Made by a program: the position numbers and the translations under genes. Positions 36,621-45,529 of a stretch of 64,000 nt of DNA are shown in pieces; positions within the stretch are counted from its first letter, which is position 1; each line of letters begins with the position of its first letter. The notes beneath the pieces are model-generated. The model did no database searches and was not told where the DNA came from. It saw only the letters and a list, made by a program, of their open reading frames with translations. Origin of the DNA: Limisalsivibrio acetivorans (GTDB taxonomy: Bacteria; Chrysiogenota; Deferribacteres; Deferribacterales; Geovibrionaceae); assembly GCF_000421105.1 (NCBI RefSeq), contig NZ_ATWF01000001.1, positions 1,561,407 to 1,625,406 on the forward strand, given 5' to 3'.

Positions 36621-36860
36621 CTATGCGTCCTTCTTTTCGTCTTTTTCTTCGTCTTTATTTTCGGAACCGGAGATCTTTTTCTTATCGTCCTCTTCATCGG
36701 GTGTTATATCGATGGCGTCTTCGGCTTCCTTGGCGGATTTCTTGAAGTTGCGGATAGCTTTACCCATTCCTTCGCCGATCTGCGGGAGTTTGCCCGCACC
36801 GAAGATAACCATAGCGATGATCAAAACGATGAGAAGTTCCTGAGAACCTAATCCAAACAT
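36621..36860 (-). CDS. tatA: Sec-independent translocase protein TatA
   Basis: A 79-residue Tat channel component: [21 protein letters not shown] membrane helix (here positions 1-21 in two parts), the [23 protein letters not shown] hinge and amphipathic helix, then an acidic/lysine tail. tatC is not in the window. Exports folded, cofactor-bearing proteins such as hydrogenases in this kind of organism. A promoter-like TTGTAT-N17-TATATT lies upstream near 36890. Confidence 0.93.
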   Translation of the reverse strand: MFGLGSQELLIVLIIAMVIFGAGKLPQIGEGMGKAIRNFKKSAKEAEDAIDITPDEEDDKKKISGSENKDEEKDEKKDA

Positions 36861-36980
36861 AGCTGCCTCCTGAGAATGTAGAAAACATTAATATACATTG
36901 TAGTTAAATTCAATACAAAACATTGCTTCGAGGGGCTTTCGCTCCTCTTATAAAGGGCAGAATCCGCCGGATTAAGCTCC

Positions 36981-38468
36981 TTAGTTTTTAAAGCGTCTTC
37001 GCCTCTTCTCCACCCTTTTTCTTATCTCCAGGATAACCGCAAGCAGAGCTAGAAGCGGCATCCAGAGATAGCCAAGGGTCCTGAAGGGGGTATCCGCCTG
37101 AACAACGGGAACCTGAGCATCTATGAAGCCCTTTTTCCCTATGCCCATAATATCCGCTAATCTTCCATCGGAGAGGATCACAGCGGATATGCCTGACTGC
37201 GTGGCCCGCACAACGCTTCGGTTGTACTCCGCCGCTCGCATAACATCCACAGCCAGATGCTGTATCCTGCCTGCTGAGCCGCCGAACCAGCTGTCGTTAC
37301 TGAGGATAACAACCATCTCAGCACCGAGCTTAAGCTGCCGCCTCAGCTGGAAGCTGTACGCACCCTCGTAGCAGATCATCGGTGCAACCTTTATCCCGTT
37401 CACATCAAAGACCTGAACCTCACTGCCGGGGGTAAAGTCTTCACCCCCCTGAAAGAAATAATGCTCAATGGGCTTAAACATATCGCCGAGGGGGAAGTAT
37501 TCGCCAAAGGGGACAAGATGCACCTTGTTGTAAACATCCCCTTTACCCTCATTGAATAGGAGTGCGCTGTTGTAGTATCTCCTCTTTCCGTCGACAACCT
37601 CGTAGCGCATCGCCCCTGTTATAACAGGAACATCATGCCCCACGGTCTTTAGGAGTATGTCGACCTCCGGATCGTTCTGAATAAAACCGGGATATGCGGT
37701 TTCCGGCAGGATTATCATATCGAAATCACCGTCCGCACTCTCCCTGAGCATTCCGCTTACCAGCGAGTATATGTTGTACTTCTCACTCCGCTCCCATTTA
37801 ATATCCTGGGAGTAGCCGGGCTGTACTATCCTCACATCCGCCTTTTTCGTCTCCGCCGTCTGCTGGTTCATGTAATAGCCGTAGCCATAGACCAGTCCGG
37901 CGGTGAGGACGGCGTAGAAGAGGTACTGATATCTTCTGCCGTCGATGAATCTGTATACCAGCAGATTCACCAGAGCGATTATGAAACTCAGTCCGTATTC
38001 ACCCGCAAGCCCCGCAAAGGAGAGCATGTTATATGAGCTGTACTGGGTCTGGGCAAGGGTAAGCCATGGGAAACCGGTAAACGCCCAACCCCTTATCAGC
38101 TCCGATAACGCAAGAGCCAGCGGTGGAATGAGAGCATTATGCCCCATCTTTGAGTAAGCCAAGGTAAAGAAATAATAGAAAAGTGATAAAACAAGCGCAA
38201 AAAGAAAAACTGCCAAACCGGAGAGAACCCAGGGCGCATGCCCGAACCGGCTGAGGGGTATGGTCATCCAGCTGAGGTTTGTGGCGTAGAATATTGTGCC
38301 GAACATCACAGCGGTTTTCAGAGGGCCTGCATATCCATGGTCGAGTATGTGGAAAAGGGGTATGAAGGCGAAAAAGGCCAAAAAGCCCCTGCCGTGGCCG
38401 GGAACCGCCAGAGTGAGCATAGCGGCGGAAACAGCCGCAAGGGCGAGGGCTACTATCAGTTTGCGCAT
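36981..38468 (-). CDS. lnt: Apolipoprotein N-acyltransferase
   Basis: Inner-membrane enzyme that adds the third acyl chain to lipoproteins. N-terminal multi-helix membrane domain (residues 1-210), then a nitrilase-fold domain with the catalytic triad: Glu in ILPETAYPG (about residue 262), Lys in YNKVHLVPFGEYFP (about residue 330) and Cys in APMICYEGAYSF (about residue 380). A C-terminal membrane helix follows. ATG 38468 with AAGGA upstream gives 495 residues; the frame remains open to 38528, but this would overlap the epimerase. Confidence 0.93.
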   Translation of the reverse strand: MRKLIVALALAAVSAAMLTLAVPGHGRGFLAFFAFIPLFHILDHGYAGPLKTAVMFGTIFYATNLSWMTIPLSRFGHAPWVLSGLAVFLFALVLSLFYYFFTLAYSKMGHNALIPPLALALSELIRGWAFTGFPWLTLAQTQYSSYNMLSFAGLAGEYGLSFIIALVNLLVYRFIDGRRYQYLFYAVLTAGLVYGYGYYMNQQTAETKKADVRIVQPGYSQDIKWERSEKYNIYSLVSGMLRESADGDFDMIILPETAYPGFIQNDPEVDILLKTVGHDVPVITGAMRYEVVDGKRRYYNSALLFNEGKGDVYNKVHLVPFGEYFPLGDMFKPIEHYFFQGGEDFTPGSEVQVFDVNGIKVAPMICYEGAYSFQLRRQLKLGAEMVVILSNDSWFGGSAGRIQHLAVDVMRAAEYNRSVVRATQSGISAVILSDGRLADIMGIGKKGFIDAQVPVVQADTPFRTLGYLWMPLLALLAVILEIRKRVEKRRRRFKN

Positions 38469-38493
38469 AAAAGCATTCCTTTTATATTCATTA

Positions 38494-39486
38494 TCAGGAA
38501 AGCCCCGTCTGCTCCTGTACGGAAACATCCCTGAGCCAGTCTATATTCTCCCTGTACCAGCGGATACTCCTCTCAAGCCCCTCATCCAGATCTATCTCCG
38601 GCTCCCAACCGAGAAGCTCACGAGCCTTGTTTATATCCGCTCTGGTTTCTGTCATATCGGCGGAGTGAAACTCCTTCCTGTCTATAACAGCCTGCTTGCC
38701 GAGGCTTTTCTCTATGGTTGAGATCACCTCATTCAGCTGAACAGGCCGCTTGCCGCCGCCGAGATTTATTATCTCATAGCCCACATCCTTCAATGCCGCA
38801 ACGGTTCCCCGGGCGATATCCTCGACGTAGGTGAAATCCCTGCTCTGTGTTCCATCCCCGTAGAGGGTGAGGGGTGTCCCCTCGTCTATCCATTTTATGA
38901 ACCGGAAGATACTCATATCCGGCCTTCCGGCCGGCCCGTATACGGTGAAGTAGCGTACCACAGAGACATCGATGCCGTAGTGGAAGTGGTAGGTATAAGC
39001 CATCACCTCCGCACCCTTCTTGCTCGCCGCATAGGGTGATATGGGGGTATTTACGGGAAGATTCTCGCTAAAGGGCATCTTCTGCCCTGCGTAGAGGGAG
39101 GAGGTCGAGGCGAGTACGAACTTCCTTATCCCGTGTTTGCGCATAAGCTCCAGCAGAACAAGGGTTCCCTGTGTGTTTGTTCGCAGGTATATGTGGGGAT
39201 TCTCCAGGCTGTAGCGCACACCCGCTCTGGCGGCGAGATTAATAACCGCATCGAAGGAATGCTCGGCAAAAACACCCTCCATCGCCTCCATGTCAGCGAT
39301 ATCACCCTTGATGAAGGTAAAGTTCTCCCTCTCTTCAAGGTTGTTCAGGCGGTAGCTCTTGAGTCTCACATCGTAGTAGCTGTTCAGATCATCGATCCCC
39401 ACAACGCTAATACCCTGCTCCAGCAGTAGTTTTGCCGTGTACCAACCTATGAAGCCCGCCGCTCCGGTAACAAGTATCTTTTTCAT
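38494..39486 (-). CDS. NAD-dependent sugar-nucleotide epimerase (UDP-glucuronate 4-epimerase-like)
   Basis: Extended SDR enzyme of 330 residues. NAD motif VTGAAGFIGWYTAKLL (residues 6-21), the catalytic Ser in LASTSSLYAG and Tyr-x3-Lys in PYAASKKGAE (about residues 150-160), then VVRYFTVYGPAGRPDM, which is usual for UDP-glucuronate 4-epimerases. It would make UDP-galacturonate for lipopolysaccharide or capsule. Positioned between hypF and lnt. Confidence 0.88.
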   Translation of the reverse strand: MKKILVTGAAGFIGWYTAKLLLEQGISVVGIDDLNSYYDVRLKSYRLNNLEERENFTFIKGDIADMEAMEGVFAEHSFDAVINLAARAGVRYSLENPHIYLRTNTQGTLVLLELMRKHGIRKFVLASTSSLYAGQKMPFSENLPVNTPISPYAASKKGAEVMAYTYHFHYGIDVSVVRYFTVYGPAGRPDMSIFRFIKWIDEGTPLTLYGDGTQSRDFTYVEDIARGTVAALKDVGYEIINLGGGKRPVQLNEVISTIEKSLGKQAVIDRKEFHSADMTETRADINKARELLGWEPEIDLDEGLERSIRWYRENIDWLRDVSVQEQTGLS

Positions 39487-39520
39487 CTATCCTTCACCCG
39501 ATTATTTAACCGCTCAGGGT

Positions 39521-41737
39521 TCAAGTCTTTTTCAGTACGTCCGGTTTGTCAAGGAATTTCTCCCCCGCTGTATAGGCGTAGACCTGCCCGAGGGATATTC
39601 CGCCGTCGTTGGCGGGTACACGGCTGTGGATATGCACATTAAAGCCCGCACCCCTCAGAAACTCCACACTCCTTCTCAACAGAAGCAGATTCTGGAACAC
39701 ACCGCCGGAGAGTACCGCATCGCAGATACCCGTTCGGGAGCGTATCTCTATGCAGAGATCGAGTATCATACGGGCAAAGCCGTTATGGAACCTCGCCGAG
39801 ACCGTACCTATCGGTGTTTTCGCCTTTATATCATCGAGAAGCCCCGATATGAGGCCTCCGTGGGAGAATCCGTTTGTTTCGTAGAGTTCTGTAACCGAAG
39901 TATCCGCCGCACGCTCCAGAGCCATTGCAGCATGCCCTTCAAAATCGTTTTCATCTATCCCCAGCAGGAGTGAACCAGCCCCCTCGAAGAGCCTTCCCGC
40001 ACTGGAGGTATCGATACAGTTCGTACCGCTCTTCAACATACCCTGCACAAGGGGGAGCATGTTGTTATCAATGTATTCCTCCGCTTTGTGCTCGCTGAAG
40101 CTCCGGATATACGACACCGCCATCATCCATGGCTTTTTGGCTGCTGCATCCATCCCGGGCTGGGGTGTGTAGGGGAGATGCGCCTCACGGCTTATTACAC
40201 CGCCCCTGCGCAGAAAAACTTCGCCGCCCCATATATTTCCATCGCTGCCGAGCCCTGTTCCATCCAGAATAACCCCTATACAGTCGCCGGATATGCCGTT
40301 TTCCGCACAGCAGGAGTACATATGCGCCAGATGGTGCTGTACCTGTACAACCTCAGCCCCTTCGTCATGCGCAAAGCGTGTGCTGTGATAGTCGGGATGA
40401 AGATCGGTAACGAGGATATCGGGCTCCATCCCGAGAAGTCTTTTTAGCTTTATAAAGGTTTCATCGAAGAAATCACGTGTTCCCGGATTGTCCAGATCCC
40501 CTATGTACTGACTCACAAAGGCGTATTCATCCGAAGCGAGGCACACGGTGCTTTTCAGATGCGCCCCCATTCCGGCTATGCCCCTTTCCGTCTTCTCAGG
40601 AAGCATGACAGGCCACGGTGCAAAGCCTCTGGCACGGCGGATTACATAGGGCACACCATCCACACATGCGGTTACAGAATCGTCGAGACGGTTATGTATT
40701 TCCCTGTTATGATGAAGGAAATGGCTCGTATAGTGACCGAGATTCTCTTCCGCCTCATCCTCCGATGCGGCTATGGGTTCATCCCGCAGGTTTCCGCTGG
40801 TGGCTACTATATATCCGCTTGAAACCCCGTCCAGTATCAGCTCGTGCAACGGTGTATAGGGCATCATAAACCCGATGTCATCACCCATGGGGTTGATATA
40901 CTCTGAGACGGATGCTCCCTCCGCCTTGAGAAGAACCACAGGCGCCTGGGGGGATTCGAAGAGACTCCGCTCACCCTCCCCCATCACCACGCCGGGCTCA
41001 CGGCACATTACGGCGAAGGGCTTATCCCCACGTCTTTTCAGCTCACGGAGCCTAAGAACTGCACTGTCATTGCATGCATCACAAACAAGATGATACCCGC
41101 CAAGCCCCTTAACGGAAACTATCCCGCCGCTGTTTATAAGCTCCACGGTACACTTAAGGGCATCCTCACCTTTCAGCTCTCCCATACTTATCTCCGGGCC
41201 GCAAAGGGAACAGCAATCGGGCTGGGCATGGAAACGTCTGTCGGCCGGATCAGCATATTCCGAGGCGCAGTCGGGGCACATGGTGAATTCATCCATCACA
41301 GTATTAGGCCTGTCGTAGGGGAGGGACTTCATTATGGAATATCTGGGGCCGCAATTGGTGCAGTTTATGAAGGGATAGCGGTGGCGTCTGTCATTTGAAT
41401 CGAATAGCTCCCTTCGGCAGTCGGGGCAGAGGGCACTGTCCGGCGGGATCAGGGTAAACCCTCCCCCCTGTTTCGATTCTATTATTCTGAAACCCTCGCC
41501 CGTATCCGCATCGGTTCTATCATATTCCACAAAGGAGATGTGCGCCAAAGGCGGGGCGAAGCGTTTTATATCGTTAATGAATCCTTCGGGGCTGGAGCAG
41601 TCGCATAAGATCTCAACACCGCCGCTGTGGTTGTGCACACTTCCGCTGATACCCCTCTCATGGGCGAGGCGGTATATGAACGGGCGGAAACCCACCCCCT
41701 GCACAATGCCTTTTATGCGTATTCGCCAGCTGATCAT
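39521..41737 (-). CDS. hypF: [NiFe]-hydrogenase maturation carbamoyltransferase HypF
   Basis: Makes the thiocarboxamide on HypE that becomes the CN ligands of NiFe hydrogenases. Domains in order: acylphosphatase-like (GIVQGVGFRPFIYRLA, residues 10-25), two zinc fingers (CPDCRREL...CTNCGPRYS; CPDCASEY...CSLCGPE, about residues 104-180), YrdC-like domain (VSVKGLGGYHLVCDA, about residue 209), and the Kae1-like carbamoyltransferase domain with HHLAHMYSCCAENG and VLSGGVFQNLLL. Length 738 is standard. No other hyp or hydrogenase gene is in the window. It overlaps trkH by 4 bases. Confidence 0.95.
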   Translation of the reverse strand: MISWRIRIKGIVQGVGFRPFIYRLAHERGISGSVHNHSGGVEILCDCSSPEGFINDIKRFAPPLAHISFVEYDRTDADTGEGFRIIESKQGGGFTLIPPDSALCPDCRRELFDSNDRRHRYPFINCTNCGPRYSIMKSLPYDRPNTVMDEFTMCPDCASEYADPADRRFHAQPDCCSLCGPEISMGELKGEDALKCTVELINSGGIVSVKGLGGYHLVCDACNDSAVLRLRELKRRGDKPFAVMCREPGVVMGEGERSLFESPQAPVVLLKAEGASVSEYINPMGDDIGFMMPYTPLHELILDGVSSGYIVATSGNLRDEPIAASEDEAEENLGHYTSHFLHHNREIHNRLDDSVTACVDGVPYVIRRARGFAPWPVMLPEKTERGIAGMGAHLKSTVCLASDEYAFVSQYIGDLDNPGTRDFFDETFIKLKRLLGMEPDILVTDLHPDYHSTRFAHDEGAEVVQVQHHLAHMYSCCAENGISGDCIGVILDGTGLGSDGNIWGGEVFLRRGGVISREAHLPYTPQPGMDAAAKKPWMMAVSYIRSFSEHKAEEYIDNNMLPLVQGMLKSGTNCIDTSSAGRLFEGAGSLLLGIDENDFEGHAAMALERAADTSVTELYETNGFSHGGLISGLLDDIKAKTPIGTVSARFHNGFARMILDLCIEIRSRTGICDAVLSGGVFQNLLLLRRSVEFLRGAGFNVHIHSRVPANDGGISLGQVYAYTAGEKFLDKPDVLKKT

Positions 41738-43185
41738 TTTCTCCAGAACATGGGTGTAAAAAGCACAAGTACCGTATAAAGCTCAAGCCTCCCCACAAGC
41801 ATGGCGAAGCTGAGCACCCATTTAACATAGTCGGGATAGAAGGCGTAATTGTCCACAGGCCCCACAAGACCGAAACCGGGACCGATATTGCCCACCGTGG
41901 CAAGGGCTGTGGTAATGGAGGTTGTCAAATCCGCCCCCGATGTGGATACGATGAGCATAACCACGAGGAGCAGGAATATATACAGGTAGAAGAAGCCGGA
42001 TATGGCGTAGACAATATTCTTGCGAACTGGGTATCCGCTGAGCCGGAGGATGAAAACACCCCTCGGATGGATAAGGAACTTCATCTCGTTAAGCCCCTGC
42101 TTAAGGAGCGTCACTATACGGATAACCTTAATTCCGCCACCCGTGGAGCCGGCGCATCCACCCACAAACATCAGCATGAAGAGGATCATCTGCGCGAAGA
42201 TAGGCCAGTTCTCGTAGTTGTCCGTGGCATAACCCGTTGTAGTAACGAAGGAGGCCGCCTGAAATGCGGCGTAGCGGAGGGATTCGCTGTAGTCTTCGTA
42301 TACTTTGCCGTAAAGGCCTATGGATATGGCTATACTTGCGGCGATGAATATCGCCAGATACGCCTTAAGCTCCGTATTCTTCCTCAGTTCGCCTAGATTA
42401 CCCATCAGAAGCCTGAAATGTAGGGTGAAGTTAATCCCCGCAAGCACCATGAAGAGGGTTACCACCCAGTCGATGTAGGCGGAATCGAAGTGCTTGATGC
42501 TCAGGTTTTTGGTGGAGAATCCACCAGTTGCCACAGTTCCGAAGGCATGGGTGAGGCTCTCGTAAAGATCCATGCCGCCGAACATAAGCAGAACGGTCTC
42601 TATAACAGTGAACCCGATATATATGAGCCAGAGGTACTTCGCAGTAACGGCGATCCTCGGTGTTATCTTGTCAACGGAAGGACCGGGTGCCTCCGCCCGC
42701 ATGAGCTGCATCCCTCCGATACCGAGCAGGGGAAGGATTGCAACAGCGAGAACAACGATACCCATACCCCCCAGCCAGTGGGTTAGGGAACGCCAGAAAA
42801 GAAGTGACTTGGGCATAGCCTCTATGTTCGTGAGGATCGATGCCCCCGTTGTGGAGAAGCCGGACATAGTCTCAAAGAAGGCATCCGCATAACCGGGGAT
42901 CGCCCCTGAGATCCAGAATGGAAGCGCACCCACAGCGGAGGCTGTTATCCAGCTGAGGGTTACAAACATGAAGCCGTCCCTCGGAGAGAGGGTCTGTTTA
43001 ACCTTTTTTCTCGTAAGGGCGAGTATTATTCCAGCCGCACCGCCGGAACCGATGGCGGCAAAGAGAAAACCTCTCATGGATAGATACTCACCGTAATAAT
43101 AGGCAAGGGCTCCACACGCAAGGAGGAAGCCGTCCAGTATAAGAAGAAGGATGGCGATTATATTTAATACGGTTCGTATATGCAT
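41734..43185 (-). CDS. trkH: Trk potassium uptake system membrane protein TrkH
   Basis: A 483-residue K+ channel-like subunit with four M1-P-M2 repeats. Selectivity-filter-like glycines are visible in SGFSTTGASIL (about residue 112), GTVATGGFSTKNLS (about residue 219), VTTTGYATDNYE (about residue 316) and ALATVGNIGPGFG (about residue 433). It works with TrkA, encoded 3 bases upstream in the same operon. Confidence 0.95.
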   Translation of the reverse strand: MHIRTVLNIIAILLLILDGFLLACGALAYYYGEYLSMRGFLFAAIGSGGAAGIILALTRKKVKQTLSPRDGFMFVTLSWITASAVGALPFWISGAIPGYADAFFETMSGFSTTGASILTNIEAMPKSLLFWRSLTHWLGGMGIVVLAVAILPLLGIGGMQLMRAEAPGPSVDKITPRIAVTAKYLWLIYIGFTVIETVLLMFGGMDLYESLTHAFGTVATGGFSTKNLSIKHFDSAYIDWVVTLFMVLAGINFTLHFRLLMGNLGELRKNTELKAYLAIFIAASIAISIGLYGKVYEDYSESLRYAAFQAASFVTTTGYATDNYENWPIFAQMILFMLMFVGGCAGSTGGGIKVIRIVTLLKQGLNEMKFLIHPRGVFILRLSGYPVRKNIVYAISGFFYLYIFLLLVVMLIVSTSGADLTTSITTALATVGNIGPGFGLVGPVDNYAFYPDYVKWVLSFAMLVGRLELYTVLVLFTPMFWRK

Positions 43186-43188
43186 GGC

Positions 43189-44535
43189 TTAACCGGAAAA
43201 CATCTCCGAAAGCTCCTGGGATGCCTCTTTACCGGAGAATGTTATGATCCTGTCCCCGTCCTCCAGCACAAAGCTCCCATCGGGGATATAGTTCTGATCA
43301 CCCCTCGTCACCGCCACAATTAGCGCACCGGAGGGGAGCTTAACATCCTTGAGCGCCTTGCCGGTAAGCCCTGCGCCCTGGGGGAGGCTGAGCTCGGTAA
43401 CCTCCGCCTGCCCCTCGAATATCTTGTATACGTTCAGTATGTTACCCCTTCGCATATACTTCATGATGGCGTTTACCGAACTGGATTTCGGGCTTACAGT
43501 GGAGTTCAGCCCCAGCTGGGCGGAGATGTGCATATAGTTCGACTTGTTCACAAGGGCTATCGCCTTCTTGATGCCGAGGGTTTTGCCGTAGATAGCTGTG
43601 AGGATATTAAGCTCCTCGTTGCTCGTTGTGGTTATGATAAGATCGCTTCCTGCAAGGCTCTCATCCTCAAAGACGGATTGATCGCTGATATCCCCGTTTA
43701 TCACAAGAGCTTTGGGGAAGTCTGCGGCGATCTCCTTACACTTCTCATAGTCCTTATCCACGATACTGACACTTCTCCCCAGCCTGAGGAGTTTTTCAGC
43801 AACGTAGCGCCCTGTTCTGCCGCCCCCTGCTATGATAACGCTCCTGATCCGGCGTTTTGGGTTGCCTATTTTGGCAAAGACCTTTTCAAAGGTCTGGGAG
43901 GTGGCCACAACGAATACGTGGTCCCCCTCTTTAATCACTGTATCGCCATCGGGGATAGTTATCTGGTCGTTTCTGAGTATCCCCGCAACGATGAAGTCCT
44001 CCCTGAGCCTACCTTTAACATCCTTAAGGGCACGCTCTAAGAAGGGGTGCTCATCATCGATATAGATGTCCCTCAGCTGAATCTCTGAATCGTTGAAATG
44101 GAATATATCGCTCATGGCGCCGTGCTGGACATTGCTGACGATGGACTTCGCCGCCTCGATCTCGGGGTTCACCACGAAATCTATACCGCTGTGCACGTTG
44201 CCGTTGAAGAGCCTCGTTTTGGAGTATTTAAGACTGCGCACCCTGGCTATCTTGATGGGAACGTTGAACTCGCTCGCCACGATGAAGCATGAGATCATGT
44301 TCACCTCATCGTAGTCCGTGGCGGAGATAAACGCCGCAGCCTTACCCACGCCGGCTTTTTTCAGGGTTTCAACATTCGTGGCGTCATCGTTTATCACCAT
44401 ACAGTCAAGATGGTTTCCCGCATGCTTGGCACGCTCCTGATCCTTCTCTATGATAACAACGTCACGATTCTCCTGAACAAGCTGCTGAGCGATGTGGAAG
44501 CCGACCTCGCCGGCCCCCGCTATAACTATCTTCAT
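43189..44535 (-). CDS. trkA: Trk potassium uptake regulator TrkA
   Basis: Cytosolic NAD(H)-binding gating ring of TrkH. A 448-residue protein with two RCK_N/RCK_C pairs: first Rossmann IAGAGEVGFHIAQQL (residues 4-18) and second VIIAGGGRTGRYVAEKLL (about residues 232-249), each followed by a TrkA-C domain (VFVVATS; ITFSGKEAS). Starts right after the DHOD-like gene. Confidence 0.95.
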   Translation of the reverse strand: MKIVIAGAGEVGFHIAQQLVQENRDVVIIEKDQERAKHAGNHLDCMVINDDATNVETLKKAGVGKAAAFISATDYDEVNMISCFIVASEFNVPIKIARVRSLKYSKTRLFNGNVHSGIDFVVNPEIEAAKSIVSNVQHGAMSDIFHFNDSEIQLRDIYIDDEHPFLERALKDVKGRLREDFIVAGILRNDQITIPDGDTVIKEGDHVFVVATSQTFEKVFAKIGNPKRRIRSVIIAGGGRTGRYVAEKLLRLGRSVSIVDKDYEKCKEIAADFPKALVINGDISDQSVFEDESLAGSDLIITTTSNEELNILTAIYGKTLGIKKAIALVNKSNYMHISAQLGLNSTVSPKSSSVNAIMKYMRRGNILNVYKIFEGQAEVTELSLPQGAGLTGKALKDVKLPSGALIVAVTRGDQNYIPDGSFVLEDGDRIITFSGKEASQELSEMFSG

Positions 44536-45516
44536 CTACTCTCCGATGTATCTGGCGTCCGCCACCTTCATGTACTGTATACGTTCGAAGGTCATATGCT
44601 CACGGGAGTTCTTCTTCCCTGCGGTTCCGCGAACCTCATCAAGGGTCTTCTGCCTTGTGGCGAGCCAGCCGGAAACACCCTCAAGGATATCGCTAATGGT
44701 TTTGAACCCTTTCTGATAAACAGCGCTGACAACCTGAACGGTCTTTGCTCCTGCAATTATCTGCTGTATGAACGCATCGGAGGTGTGGACACCCGTGCTG
44801 GCGCTTATATCGATGTCGAGCTGGGGTGAAAGAGCCGCCACCCAGCGGAGTACCTTGAAGGTCTCCTCCTCACTGCTGTAGAAATGCATAGGCCTGAGAT
44901 CAAGCGTGCGGGTGTCGATACCCATCTGGTAGTAGCGGTTGAACATAACAAGAGCGTCCGCTCCGGCGTTCTCTATCTGCTTAGCTGTCCAAGGGATAGA
45001 GCTGAAATTCTGGCCTATCTTTACGGCAACGGGGATCTTGATCCTGCTCTTAACCTCTTTTATAACATCAACGTATCTCTGCTCAACGTCTCTGGGGTTC
45101 TCGTTCACATCAAAGGGGACGAAGGATATGTTCAGCTCAAGGGCATCCGCACCCGCTCCCTCTATGTTTGAGGCGAAATCGGACCACCATTTCCCGCCGA
45201 GGCAGTTTACGCTGGCAATAACGGGCATGCTTGAAGCCTTTTTAGCATCCTTAATGTTGTCCAGATACTCCTTGGCTCCGTAAACCACAGCCGCCTCGCT
45301 CTGCATATACTCATACGCCTCGGGGTGGAAATCATCCCCGTATCCGCCGTCCTGCTTGCGAAGCTCCTCCTCGAAGAGGGATTTTAGAACCACTGCTCCC
45401 GCTCCGGCATCGGCTGCTGCTTTAACGTTGTCCATGGTTTTGGGCATGGTAGAGCTTCCGAGTATTAGGGGGCTCTCAAGCTCGAGGCCCATATAATTAA
45501 CTTTGAGATCTGCCAT
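44536..45516 (-). CDS. Dihydroorotate dehydrogenase-like flavoprotein
   Basis: A 326-residue FMN-binding TIM barrel related to PyrD: YMGLELESPLILGSSTMPK at the N-terminus, SVNCLGGKWWSDFA and ALELNISFVPFD in mid-sequence, and KIGQNFSSIP with VVSAVYQKGF at the C-terminus. It belongs to the dihydroorotate dehydrogenase-like subgroup seen in anaerobes and cyanobacteria, which may not be true pyrimidine enzymes. Neighbours (ftsK, trkA) give no pathway hint. Confidence 0.85.
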   Translation of the reverse strand: MADLKVNYMGLELESPLILGSSTMPKTMDNVKAAADAGAGAVVLKSLFEEELRKQDGGYGDDFHPEAYEYMQSEAAVVYGAKEYLDNIKDAKKASSMPVIASVNCLGGKWWSDFASNIEGAGADALELNISFVPFDVNENPRDVEQRYVDVIKEVKSRIKIPVAVKIGQNFSSIPWTAKQIENAGADALVMFNRYYQMGIDTRTLDLRPMHFYSSEEETFKVLRWVAALSPQLDIDISASTGVHTSDAFIQQIIAGAKTVQVVSAVYQKGFKTISDILEGVSGWLATRQKTLDEVRGTAGKKNSREHMTFERIQYMKVADARYIGE

Positions 45517-45529
45517 TTCTATAAACTCC

